A stretch of DNA of 27,881 nt from GCA-2747515 sp964427825 (GTDB taxonomy: Bacteria > Patescibacteriota > Minisyncoccia > Moranbacterales > GCA-2747515), in contig CAYRUU010000011.1 in assembly GCA_964427825.1 (NCBI GenBank), positions 1-27,881 on the forward strand. The letters are read 5' to 3'. Position 1 is the stretch's first letter. Each line of letters starts with the position of its first letter. Positions 20,191 through 27,881 of the stretch are shown one piece after another. The notes beneath the pieces were generated by a model. It worked only from the letters and a program-made list of their open reading frames with translations, did no database searches and was not told where the DNA came from. The position numbers were made by a program, and so were the translations under genes.

Positions 20191-21144
20191 TCATACGCGC
20201 TGCTGTGCCATGTCGTCGCGTCGACGTACATAGAGTGGTACCGCCGCAAGACTCACCACCATTTGCAACACACGTGCGAGCATCACGATCGCCACAAGCA
20301 CGCTACTATCAACACCAAACATCCCAAACAATACAATATACGCCCACTCTTTGACGCCAACATTCCCCACACTGATTGGCAATGCTGCCAAAATATTTGT
20401 CAAAAAAATCACGCTGATATATTCCCGCAGCGTCACGTTCACATCAAACGCATAAAAGAGCATCAGATTAGCGCATCCGACGGCAATAAGGGAAAATACC
20501 ATTGACCACCCGCAAGAGACAAGTACCGTCCGCCGCGTATAGAGGCGATGAAATGACCGCAGTAGTGCAGCAAGGCGCCGCGGCACGTAGGCCTTCCATC
20601 GCGCCGTATGCACAAAGCGCACCACCACCATGCCAAAAACAAGCACCAACACACCTGCATATGTGCCCGCCACAAGCAAGCGCATCAACGGTTGCTGCAA
20701 CGCCACGCCGTCATACGCCAGTAGTCCCACAAGCGCCAAAACAGCAAACACCGCCAATCCGCTCACGCGGTCCCACACAATTGTCGCCGTGGCATCTGCC
20801 ATACGCCGCTCTTTGCGTCCCAAAGCATAGATGCGATAGGTATCACCGCCAATAAACGACGGCAAAAAATGATTGATAAAAATGCCAACAAAGTAGGTGG
20901 AAAAATAAAAAGTGTAGTGACGGTGAAAGTGTGCAATCACTGCAAGATCTTGCCACTTACGTGCACTGATGATTATCCCCACAAGATAGAGTACTACAAA
21001 AGCAACGAGGAATTCCACGCGCACGGAAACAAACGCGTGCCACACATCGTGCCAGTTAACGCGTGCGATCAAGATGCCGATCAGTATGCACGCCACGATC
21101 CACTGCACCGCCGTCTTAACAGATTGTCCGCGTATTCTTGTCAT
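20191..21144 (-). CDS. Flippase-like integral membrane protein (LPG synthase transmembrane / UPF0104 family)
   Basis: A 317-residue protein with about eight hydrophobic spans, starting MTRIRGQSVKTAVQWIVACI. Family marks include SARKWQDLAVIAHF, the FVGIFINHFLPSFIGGDTYRIYALGR segment, VWDRVSGLAVFAVLALVGLLA and the late LPISVGNVGVKEWAYIVLFG. These match the membrane domain found in lysylphosphatidylglycerol synthases and in glycan-cluster flippase-like proteins. No soluble aminoacyl-transfer domain is present, so it is not a full MprF. The start at 21144 overlaps the glycosyltransferase stop as ATGA, indicating translational coupling. A role in moving or handling a lipid-linked sugar is inferred. 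Confidence 0.87.
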   Translation of the reverse strand: MTRIRGQSVKTAVQWIVACILIGILIARVNWHDVWHAFVSVRVEFLVAFVVLYLVGIIISARKWQDLAVIAHFHRHYTFYFSTYFVGIFINHFLPSFIGGDTYRIYALGRKERRMADATATIVWDRVSGLAVFAVLALVGLLAYDGVALQQPLMRLLVAGTYAGVLVLVFGMVVVRFVHTARWKAYVPRRLAALLRSFHRLYTRRTVLVSCGWSMVFSLIAVGCANLMLFYAFDVNVTLREYISVIFLTNILAALPISVGNVGVKEWAYIVLFGMFGVDSSVLVAIVMLARVLQMVVSLAAVPLYVRRRDDMAQQRV

Positions 21145-22298
21145 GGTGTGTTGTGATAGAGATCCCAATACTGCTGTGCCACACTCGCCCAACTCATCGT
21201 GACAGCGCGTGCGCGACTCGCCGCACCCATCCGCGCACACAATCCCTCCTCATCCATTAGTCGCCTGAGCGCCGTCGCAATCGCCGCGGGGTCATGCATG
21301 GGCACAACAAAACCGTTGTCACCGTCTTGCACTGTTTCGTGCGATCCGCCCGTCGGTGTCATGACAATCGGCAAGCCCGATGCCAGTGCCTCCAACACAT
21401 TATTACTCATACCCTCATTGTACGATGGCATGACAAACACGTCCGCCGCACGATACATATCTGGCGATTCTTCTTTCGTATACAATCCCGTAAAGATGAT
21501 GCGCTGCGCACAGTCCGTTTGCGCCGCCTGCGCCTTCAGCTCCGCCGTGGCATTACCCTCGCCGCCAGCAATCGTCAGCGTGGCATGGGGATAGTCGTCC
21601 GCAAGTGCGGCAAAGGCGGTAATCGCATCGGCAAAACCCTTGCGCCGTGAAAGGCGCGCCGCGCACAAGATGCGAAACACCGTGCGCCGATCTTCATCCG
21701 TACGTGCTCCAGGCGTGTAAAAATGTGTGTCCACGCCGTTGGGAATATGCGAAAACGGCTGCATGGGTGCGCTTGTAGCGGCAAGGTCTCGTAATCCTTT
21801 GCTGTTTGTGACAACATGCGACGCCTCGCGCCACACCCACCGCACCAGCGGACGTAGCACGCCATACAAGCGCATAAATCGCTCACTGTAGCCCGGCACA
21901 TCCGCACCGCGCAGTGACACAATGTACGGCACATCGCACCACTTCTTGAAAAAAAGCGACAGCACACCACACGGCACAGCAAAAAAACTATGCGTCAGAT
22001 CATAGCGTTCGTGACGCATCAATTGTAGCGCACAGCGCAGCGCACGCCAACTGTACATCAGGAGCTGTCGTTTTGTTTGAAAATTGAGTTGATGGGCTTT
22101 GTGCCCGATGGGAACATAGTGGATGGTCACATGACCGCCCACATGCTCGCGCCGCGCCTTGTTGTCCACAGCCGACGTAATCACATCCACATGGACGTCC
22201 CCGCGCCGCGCAAATTCCTCCATGATATACTTCGTCGCATTTGCCGCACCGCCGCCCAATGGCGGGTATTCGTAGTTGAAAAACAGGACTTTTCTCAT
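21141..22298 (-). CDS. Glycosyltransferase family 4 (GT-B fold)
   Basis: The 385-residue protein begins MRKVLFFNYEYPPLGGGAANATKYIMEEF, the PPxxGG donor/acceptor loop of GT4 enzymes. The C-terminal Rossmann half has ILCAARLSRRKGFADAITAF, IIFTGLYTKEESPDMYRAADVFVMPS and the EX7E motif EGMSNNVLE followed by ALASGLPIVMTPTGGSHE. It retains configuration when transferring a sugar from a nucleotide donor; donor and acceptor cannot be read from sequence. No membrane span or signal is present. It is coupled to the flippase-like gene, so it probably builds a surface glycan or glycolipid. Confidence 0.93.
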   Translation of the reverse strand: MRKVLFFNYEYPPLGGGAANATKYIMEEFARRGDVHVDVITSAVDNKARREHVGGHVTIHYVPIGHKAHQLNFQTKRQLLMYSWRALRCALQLMRHERYDLTHSFFAVPCGVLSLFFKKWCDVPYIVSLRGADVPGYSERFMRLYGVLRPLVRWVWREASHVVTNSKGLRDLAATSAPMQPFSHIPNGVDTHFYTPGARTDEDRRTVFRILCAARLSRRKGFADAITAFAALADDYPHATLTIAGGEGNATAELKAQAAQTDCAQRIIFTGLYTKEESPDMYRAADVFVMPSYNEGMSNNVLEALASGLPIVMTPTGGSHETVQDGDNGFVVPMHDPAAIATALRRLMDEEGLCARMGAASRARAVTMSWASVAQQYWDLYHNTP

Positions 22299-22376
22299 AG
22301 AATCATATTCTCACGGGACTGTGCGAAAAAAGATGACACCGTGCATCATGGCGCGCAACGCCGCTGCAGTGGCACG

Positions 22377-22703
22377 CTACCGTACAATCTTTTTTTGCGG
22401 CATCAACACGATATTCTCCACCCGCACAACGCGTTTCTCCAATTTCCGGAAATCCGTCACGTCCACTTTTGCGCCCAAGACATGCTTAATCTCTTTCACA
22501 TCGCCCTGTATGGAGTCCACTTTTGTTTCAAGCCTGTCAAAGCGTCTCTCCAAAACATCGAAACGCCCTTCAAGCTTGTCTACTTTATCCGCAACAACAT
22601 GCAACCCTTCACCAAAGGCGACAAACTGATCCCGCACATCCTCGAGGAGCATGAGCGCCTGATCTTCCGTATAGGTTTTTTTCTTTGTTGTTTTGGGTGT
22701 CAT
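22377..22703 (-). CDS. Small coiled-coil protein (108 aa)
   Basis: No enzyme motif is seen. After a basic, Thr/Lys-rich start (MTPKTTKKKTYTEDQALMLL), residues about 35-100 are heptads of hydrophobic residues in repeating phrases such as VDKLEGRFDVLERRFDRLETKVDSI and DFRKLEKRVVRVENI, a long parallel coiled coil. Proteins of this kind are common and poorly characterised. It has its own -10 box (TATAAT at 22741-22746) and sits between the two glycosyltransferases without overlap. Function unknown. Confidence 0.8.
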   Translation of the reverse strand: MTPKTTKKKTYTEDQALMLLEDVRDQFVAFGEGLHVVADKVDKLEGRFDVLERRFDRLETKVDSIQGDVKEIKHVLGAKVDVTDFRKLEKRVVRVENIVLMPQKKIVR

Positions 22704-22740
22704 AGTCGTTTAATAATATGTCACACATCACTCCTGCATT

Positions 22741-22768
22741 ATTATAACACAGAACATTGTGCACTGAA
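22741..22768 (-). promoter_or_regulatory. Probable promoter of the coiled-coil gene
   Basis: Minus strand: -10 TATAAT (22741-22746) with a weak -35 TTCAGT (22763-22768) 16 bases upstream. It lies between the GT2 stop at 22772 and the start at 22703. Confidence 0.5.
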
Positions 22769-22771
22769 ATG

Positions 22772-23719
22772 CTACTGCCGCACAACAGAACGCACGGTAT
22801 AGTTCATGCGTTTGCGCGACTTGTAGTACGTCTTCATCATAATATCTGCCAACAGCCCAAAAACGAAGAACTGCACACCAAGCATCACGAGAAACACACC
22901 CATCAGCGGCCAAATACGCTCCGCAATAGCCGCATCAAACCACACTTTTTCCACAACCATCCACGCAAGGATCAGCGTCCCCACAAGCATACTGCCGATG
23001 CCCACGGCACCAAAAAAATGGAGTGGGCGCGAAGCATATTTGCCCCAAAACCACAGCGATAGCATGTCCACAAAACCCTTCACCGACCGTTTCCAGTTGT
23101 ACTTCGTCATGCCATGCACACGCGGGTGATGTGATACCTTTACCTCGCCCACGCGATATCCGTCCAGCTCCAAAAGTGCCGGAATAAACCGATGCATTTC
23201 CCCAAAAAGATCAATACTTTGGAGCGCTTGTGCGTCATACGCCTTCAGACTACAACCGGAATCGTGGATGGAGTCGTGGAGTAAAATCTTGCGCAACTTG
23301 TCCGCACCGCGCGAAAAAATCTTTTTGCTCAACGAGTCTTTACGCTTGTGGCGCCAGCCGGACACCACATCATATCCCTCCCGCATTTTTGCAAGCAGTA
23401 GCACAATATCCGCTGGATCGTTTTGCAAATCGCCGTCCATCGTGACAATCACTGCACCACGCGCCGCTTTAAAACCCGCATCAAACGCCGCCGTCTGTCC
23501 AAAATTCTTCCGCAACCGTACCAACGTCAAGGGGGACAAATCTTTGCATGCCGCCACCGTGCCATCACGTGACCCGTCATCCACAAAAATCACCTCATAC
23601 GACGTATCCAGCTTCTCGCACGCCGCTACAATACGCTTGTGCAATTCTCGCACATTACCCTCTTCATTATAGACCGGCACCACAACGGAAATTGCAGGGC
23701 GCTGTTCGTGTTTATCCAT
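22772..23719 (-). CDS. Glycosyltransferase family 2 (polyprenyl-phosphate sugar transferase type)
   Basis: The start at 23719 (MDKHEQRPAISVVVPVYNEEGNV) gives 315 residues; a TTG at 23728 is less likely. The GT-A catalytic part has VVPVYNEEGNV, EVIFVDDGSRDGT, the acid pair in VTMDGDLQNDP and SGWRHKRKDS. Two membrane spans follow near the C-terminus (FFGAVGIGSMLVGTLILAWMVV and IWPLMGVFLVMLGVQFFVFGLLADI). This layout matches dolichyl/undecaprenyl-phosphate mannose or glucose synthases (DPM1/GtrB/ArnC type), which load a sugar on a polyprenyl phosphate. The sugar is unknown. It diverges from galE. Confidence 0.93.
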   Translation of the reverse strand: MDKHEQRPAISVVVPVYNEEGNVRELHKRIVAACEKLDTSYEVIFVDDGSRDGTVAACKDLSPLTLVRLRKNFGQTAAFDAGFKAARGAVIVTMDGDLQNDPADIVLLLAKMREGYDVVSGWRHKRKDSLSKKIFSRGADKLRKILLHDSIHDSGCSLKAYDAQALQSIDLFGEMHRFIPALLELDGYRVGEVKVSHHPRVHGMTKYNWKRSVKGFVDMLSLWFWGKYASRPLHFFGAVGIGSMLVGTLILAWMVVEKVWFDAAIAERIWPLMGVFLVMLGVQFFVFGLLADIMMKTYYKSRKRMNYTVRSVVRQ

Positions 23720-23820
23720 AATACACAATTAAAAAACCATACTTCCCCCGGATGTTTTTATGGTACCACGGAGACTACCTGGTGTACAAGAGCCGCGTCG
23801 CTTCTCCGCCCCACACATGC

Positions 23821-23826
23821 TATACT
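23821..23826 (+). promoter_or_regulatory. Probable extended -10 promoter of galE
   Basis: TATACT preceded by TGC makes an extended -10 element 44 bases before galE. The -35 region (TCGCTT) is poor. Confidence 0.45.
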
Positions 23827-23869
23827 ACACACAACATACGTAATATATCCATCGTTTAACCCATCGTTT

Positions 23870-24919
23870 ATGAAAATTCTCATCACTGGCGGCGCCGGAT
23901 TCATCGGCTCACACACCGCCGTTGCACTCCACGACGCGGGACACACACCCGTCATCGTAGATAACTTCAGCAACGCCGAACCGTGGATCATTGATCGCAT
24001 CGCCGACATCACCGGAAAGCGCCCCGTACTGTACGATGGCGATTGCACCGACCGCGCTTTTATGGACCGTGTTTTGACAACCGAAAAATCCATCAGTGGT
24101 GTCATCCACTTTGCCGGCAGTAAGGCCGTCGGCGAATCTCTCCACATTCCACTCACCTACTACCGTAACAACCTCTTCTCTCTCCTCACTGTTATTGACG
24201 CCATGCTTGCCCACGACGTGCGCACCATCATTTTCTCCTCCTCCGCCACGGTCTACGGCGATCCGGACGTCAATCCCATTGCCGAAGACACCCCGCGCAA
24301 ACCTGCCACCAATCCCTATGGTAATACCAAGGCGATCGCCGAAGACATCCTGCACGACACCGTTGCAAGTGGCGCGCCGCTTGTCGCCATCGCCCTGCGC
24401 TACTTCAACCCCATCGGCGCACACGCCTCACACCGCATCGGCGAATTACCCCGCGGCGTACCAAACAACCTCGTCCCCTACATCACCCAAGCCGCCGCTG
24501 GCATCCGCGACCATCTCACCGTCTTTGGTGACGATTATGACACGTCTGACGGCACCGGCGTACGCGATTTCATCCACGTATCCGACCTTGCGGATGCACA
24601 TGTCGCCACATTGACCTTTTTTGCCACACATACCGGACCGCTGTATGACATCTTCAATGTCGGCACAGGCAGCGGCACCAGTGTGCGTACACTGATTGAC
24701 ACTTTTGAACGTGTGAACAGTGTTGCCGTGCCGCACACTATCGGCGTACGGCGCGATGGCGACATTGCCGCCTGTTGGGCAGACGCCACCAAAATCACCG
24801 ACACCATTGGCTGGCATGCAACGCGCACCGTTGCCGACGCCCTGCGCGATGCATGGGCGTGGCAAACCTCTCTGTCCAAGGACATCAAAATCGCACAAAC
24901 GACTGCACACAAAACCTAG
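23870..24919 (+). CDS. galE: UDP-glucose 4-epimerase
   Basis: Interconverts UDP-glucose and UDP-galactose (possibly the GlcNAc/GalNAc pair) with bound NAD. The start at 23870 (MKILITGGAGFIGSHTAVAL) gives 349 residues; the longer frame to 23639 runs through the promoter region. The NAD loop is GGAGFIGSH. The catalytic serine region is FSSSATVYGDP and the YxxxK pair is YGNTK. Substrate-site segments are LRYFNPIGAHASHRIGE and DTSDGTGVRDFIHVSDLADAH. The gene converges with ugd, and their stop codons overlap in one CTAG. Confidence 0.95.
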   Translation: MKILITGGAGFIGSHTAVALHDAGHTPVIVDNFSNAEPWIIDRIADITGKRPVLYDGDCTDRAFMDRVLTTEKSISGVIHFAGSKAVGESLHIPLTYYRNNLFSLLTVIDAMLAHDVRTIIFSSSATVYGDPDVNPIAEDTPRKPATNPYGNTKAIAEDILHDTVASGAPLVAIALRYFNPIGAHASHRIGELPRGVPNNLVPYITQAAAGIRDHLTVFGDDYDTSDGTGVRDFIHVSDLADAHVATLTFFATHTGPLYDIFNVGTGSGTSVRTLIDTFERVNSVAVPHTIGVRRDGDIAACWADATKITDTIGWHATRTVADALRDAWAWQTSLSKDIKIAQTTAHKT

Positions 24920-26268
24920 AACCCCGTACGATTGCCGCGACCGATACCGTAGTAGACAAATCCCGCCGCCTTCATCTCTGCTGGATCATACAAGTTGCGC
25001 CCGTCAAAAATCACGGGATTTTTGAGCAGCTTCTTCACGCGCGCCACATCAATGGTGCGGTATTCCATCGTTTCCGTCGCCACAATCAGCGCATCCACAC
25101 CGTGCAACACAGCATACTTGTCCGCATCTTCATAGGTCACACTGGTATTCTCTTTGAGATACACGTGACGCGCCTCATCTGTTGCCATCGGATCATAGGC
25201 GCGAATTTTTGCGCCGCGCGTCGTCAATTCGTTCACGATCGTAATCGCCGCCGACTCGCGCATGTCGTTGGTATTAGCCTTAAACGCCAACCCCCACAAC
25301 GCAAATGTCTTCCCGCCCACATCCTCCTTAAAATGCGCCAACACTTTTTTGGCCACGAGCTTCTTTTGAAATGCATTCACTTCTTCAATGGCGCGAAAGA
25401 GGCGCAAATATTCCTCCGGCAAATGGTGATCTTCGGCAAAGCGCACCAACGCTTGCACATCTTTAGGAAAGCAGCTTCCACCATACCCACAACTGGCGTG
25501 TAAAAATTTATTGCCGATGCGTGGATCACTGCCGATCCCTTCCGCAATATGCTTCACATCCGCACCCAACACATCTGCCAATCCCGCAATGGCATTGATG
25601 AACGACACCTTCATCGCAAGATTGGCATTGCCGGTGTACTTCGTGAGCTCCGCATCGCGCACACCCATGACATAAAACCGATCTTGCCGCATCATAAACG
25701 GCTTGTAGAGCGCATACATCTTCTTTGCCACTGCCGCATTGCTCGTGCCCACAATCACACGACTCGGCTCCATCATATCCTGCACCGCTCGCCCCTCCGC
25801 CATGAATTCGGGATTGCTCACCACGTGAAAAGCGATCCGCTTTTTGCGCTTGCGCAATTCCTCGCGAATGATGCTTTTCACGCGATCCGCCGTGCCCACC
25901 GGTACGGTGGACTTGTCCGCCACAATCAGCGGCGCCGTCATCCGCCTCCCGATTTCGCGCGCCACGCTTTCCACATATTGCAAGTCCGCACTGCCGTCGG
26001 CGCCCGGAGGTGTACCCACAGCGATAAACACAATCTCACTGTCATTGATCACTTCGTCATAATCCGTCGTGAAGTGGAGAAGTTTGCGTTCCAGTCCCGA
26101 TACCACCAAGTCGTCCAATCCTGGCTCGTTGATCGGTACGCGTCCTTTGCGCAAGCGGTCAATTTTTTTCTTGTCCACATCCAAGCAGTGCACATAATTT
26201 CCCATCTCCGCAAACGCCGCCGCCAACGGCAGTCCCACAAAGCCGATTCCAATAACGCCGATTTTCAT
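24916..26268 (-). CDS. ugd: UDP-glucose 6-dehydrogenase
   Basis: Oxidises UDP-glucose to UDP-glucuronate with two NAD+. The 450-residue protein has the NAD-binding GIGFVGLPLAAAFAEMG at its start, then VFIAVGTPPGADGSADL, DKSTVPVGTADRV and SNPEFMAEGRAVQDMMEPSRVIVG. The catalytic thiol is in GYGGSCFPKD. The C-terminal domain contains LAFKANTNDMRESAAITIV and DGRNLYDP. The frame is complete, and the family length and motifs are all intact. With galE it could supply UDP-hexoses and UDP-hexuronates to the nearby glycosyltransferases. Confidence 0.97.
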   Translation of the reverse strand: MKIGVIGIGFVGLPLAAAFAEMGNYVHCLDVDKKKIDRLRKGRVPINEPGLDDLVVSGLERKLLHFTTDYDEVINDSEIVFIAVGTPPGADGSADLQYVESVAREIGRRMTAPLIVADKSTVPVGTADRVKSIIREELRKRKKRIAFHVVSNPEFMAEGRAVQDMMEPSRVIVGTSNAAVAKKMYALYKPFMMRQDRFYVMGVRDAELTKYTGNANLAMKVSFINAIAGLADVLGADVKHIAEGIGSDPRIGNKFLHASCGYGGSCFPKDVQALVRFAEDHHLPEEYLRLFRAIEEVNAFQKKLVAKKVLAHFKEDVGGKTFALWGLAFKANTNDMRESAAITIVNELTTRGAKIRAYDPMATDEARHVYLKENTSVTYEDADKYAVLHGVDALIVATETMEYRTIDVARVKKLLKNPVIFDGRNLYDPAEMKAAGFVYYGIGRGNRTGF

Positions 26269-26316
26269 AACACACTACTTTATATAATATAGCCACATAC
26301 CTCCGATACAGCGTTT

Positions 26317-26322
26317 ATTATA
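26317..26322 (-). promoter_or_regulatory. Probable -10 box of ugd
   Basis: TATAAT on the minus strand lies 49 bases before the ugd start, with only a weak TTTGTG 17 bases upstream. It stands back to back with the promoter of the secreted-repeat gene. Confidence 0.4.
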
Positions 26323-26359
26323 CCTCTATTTTTTTCGCACACAAATTGCAAAAATGTGG

Positions 26360-26365
26360 TATAAT
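26360..26365 (+). promoter_or_regulatory. Extended -10 promoter of the secreted repeat protein
   Basis: TATAAT preceded by TGG (extended -10) lies only 8 bases before the ATG at 26374. The transcript would be leaderless or nearly so, if this is the promoter used. Confidence 0.5.
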
Positions 26366-26373
26366 GAAAATCT

Positions 26374-27881
26374 ATGAAACATCTCCCATTTTTTATCGCA
26401 TGGATCTTGCTTAGTGGCGCTATTTTTTTGCTACAGCATACCGTGCATGCCAGCTATACAGATGAAGGTATCGCCTTTTACAGCTATCCTGATCATACTG
26501 TCGGCACGCACTACCAATCTGAAGGTACGGCGTTCTACGCCTTTTCCGCCCACGAAGCGGACACACGTCCAGTACATCGCTTTGTCAACAGCGTCACCGG
26601 CGACCACTTCTACACCACTGACGAGAACGAAAAAAACACCCTCATCGCACAGCAATCACATCTCTACACCTATGAAGGCATCGCTTTCTACGGCTATGCG
26701 TCCGGCATCCGCGACGCGCAACCCGTGTTTCGCTTTGTCAACCACACCAATGGCGACCACTTCTACACCATTTCCCCCGAAGAAAAAGTATACATTGAAC
26801 AACACCTCTCCACCATCTACGCATCGGAGGGCATTGCCTTCTATCTCTATTCGCACAAGGCGACTGGCACCACCACCGTCTATCGTTTCGTGAATCACGC
26901 TAACGGCGATCACTTCTACACCGCCAATGACGGCGAAGCAAAAGCATTGGACGACGCCACGCGCGCGCAAAACGACACAATTTACCGCTTTATCAACACC
27001 GCGACCGGCGATCATTTCTACACCGCCAACGAGAACGAAAAAAACACTCTCTTGCAAAACCGCACACCGTATCGCTATGAAGGGGCGGCATTCTATGCTT
27101 TTCGCACAGACAAAAACGGCGCCCGACCGGTTTACCGTTTCGTCAACCACACCAACGGCGACCATTTCTACACCATCAGCGGTGACGAAAAAAACCACCT
27201 CACATCCACGGCATCCGGCTATGTCTATGAAGGCATAGCATTCTATGCGCATCCCGCACAAGTCGCCGGCACATTACCCGTTTATCGACTCAGTAACGCA
27301 CACGACCACTTCTACACCATGAACGACGTGGAAAAACGCTATGCCCTCATCAGTGGCACTGGCCCCCTCATCTCCGTCGGCCTGTGGTATTACGACCGCT
27401 CCGGCATACAAGCAGATCCGTTTAACATTGACGCTAACAAGCCGTACAACATCCGCGACGGTGCTGGCAATATCATCGCACAGATTGGCGGCGCCACGCG
27501 CACGAAAGTTACCTATGACGGCGACGGAAAACTCAAAGTCTATGCTTCCATTGGTGATCGCATCATCGGCGACAAAGTGACTTTTGACGCAGCCGACGGC
27601 GACAATGCCACGATGGTGTTCAATGCTCATCGCCCCAATTCCTCCTATGACAACTATCGCGGCGCGATCACCGTGCGCTATTACAGTGGGCGCGACATTA
27701 TCGGCGGCACAACGAACAGCGTCAAACACGTCTGGGTGATCAACACTCTGCCGCTGGAACACTACGTGTGGGGCATGGGTGAGATGACCGGCACCGGACC
27801 ATTTGAACACAGCAAAGCGATGACAACAATGTTCCGTACGTATGGCAAGTGGTATGTTGACTATGCCACCAAGTACGCACC
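26374..27881 (+). CDS. Secreted protein with DUF5648-type HFYT repeats and a SpoIID-like domain (partial)
   Basis: The frame is open for 502 codons from ATG at 26374 to the window end, so the gene is incomplete at its 3' side. Residues 1-26 form a signal peptide: basic start, hydrophobic core WILLSGAIFLL, cleavage after VHA. Six repeats carry G/H-DHFYT at residues 78, 129, 180, 214, 264 and 312, spaced about 51, 51, 34, 50 and 48. They alternate with EGIAFY-type blocks; this is the pattern of DUF5648 repeats. One unit is shortened and lacks its EGIAFY half. After a beta-rich linker (residues about 335-425), GAITVRYYSG and NTLPLEHYVWGMGEM begin a SpoIID/LytB-like domain. Extracellular wall-associated function is inferred. 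Confidence 0.88.
   Translation, partial: MKHLPFFIAWILLSGAIFLLQHTVHASYTDEGIAFYSYPDHTVGTHYQSEGTAFYAFSAHEADTRPVHRFVNSVTGDHFYTTDENEKNTLIAQQSHLYTYEGIAFYGYASGIRDAQPVFRFVNHTNGDHFYTISPEEKVYIEQHLSTIYASEGIAFYLYSHKATGTTTVYRFVNHANGDHFYTANDGEAKALDDATRAQNDTIYRFINTATGDHFYTANENEKNTLLQNRTPYRYEGAAFYAFRTDKNGARPVYRFVNHTNGDHFYTISGDEKNHLTSTASGYVYEGIAFYAHPAQVAGTLPVYRLSNAHDHFYTMNDVEKRYALISGTGPLISVGLWYYDRSGIQADPFNIDANKPYNIRDGAGNIIAQIGGATRTKVTYDGDGKLKVYASIGDRIIGDKVTFDAADGDNATMVFNAHRPNSSYDNYRGAITVRYYSGRDIIGGTTNSVKHVWVINTLPLEHYVWGMGEMTGTGPFEHSKAMTTMFRTYGKWYVDYATKYA

Noticed and set aside
22299..22376. Possible terminator GATG...CATC followed by TTTTTT after the coiled-coil gene
   Set aside because: The stem has only four pairs plus a bulged extension; too weak to list as a feature.
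26656..27810. Repetitive antisense frames opposite the HFYT-repeat gene
   Set aside because: Their apparent repeats only reflect the periodic plus-strand gene, which has a signal peptide and recognised domains.

Overview
The window looks like chromosome from a bacterium of the Candidate Phyla Radiation (Patescibacteria). I infer this from the compact, divergent core genes, very short intergenic spacers, many starts without a Shine-Dalgarno sequence, reduced versions of RpoA and HrcA, and paired small nucleotide-kinase and dCMP deaminase genes. TGA is used as a stop (for example at 21141-21143), so the UGA-glycine code of some CPR lineages does not apply. I cannot place it further by eye. There are no transposons, phage genes or CRISPR arrays.

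Layout. 169-1296 is murG, followed by a tRNA-Gln(CUG) gene and a small unknown gene, all on the minus strand. 2009-3737 is a minus-strand cassette of two paralogous P-loop nucleotide kinases around a dCMP deaminase. 3849-5866 is the secE-nusG-rplK-rplA operon, driven by a TTGACA-N17-TATAGT promoter that overlaps an inverted repeat and is followed by a leader hairpin. 6083-10413 is the heat-shock operon hrcA, a Nudix-GrpE fusion, hsp20 and dnaK, controlled by a perfect CIRCE element. 10484-11120 holds a small unknown gene with a palindromic promoter and an isolated yidD. 11270-13720 (plus strand) has a CorA-like transporter and cysS. A carrier-protein-like gene without the phosphopantetheine serine follows.

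14195-18352 is the alpha-type operon, transcribed infA-rpmJ-rpsM-rpsK-rpsD-rpoA-rplQ-rplM-rpsI. RpoA ends after the N-terminal domain. The roughly 730-base stretch to prfA holds the infA promoter and leader, a possible small membrane-protein ORF and a plus-strand terminator. 19083-20168 is prfA (RF1). 20191 to the end is an envelope and sugar region: a flippase-like membrane protein coupled to a GT4 glycosyltransferase, a small coiled-coil protein, a GT2 glycosyltransferase, galE, ugd, and a large secreted protein with HFYT repeats and a SpoIID-like domain that runs off the window.

The translation and transcription genes (ribosomal proteins, RpoA, NusG, SecE, IF1, RF1, CysRS) and the chaperone operon are housekeeping. 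The sugar genes together suggest synthesis and export of a surface glycan: GalE and Ugd supply UDP-galactose and UDP-glucuronate, and the transferases and flippase-like protein use or move lipid-linked sugars. The most unusual single observation is the Nudix hydrolase fused to GrpE.
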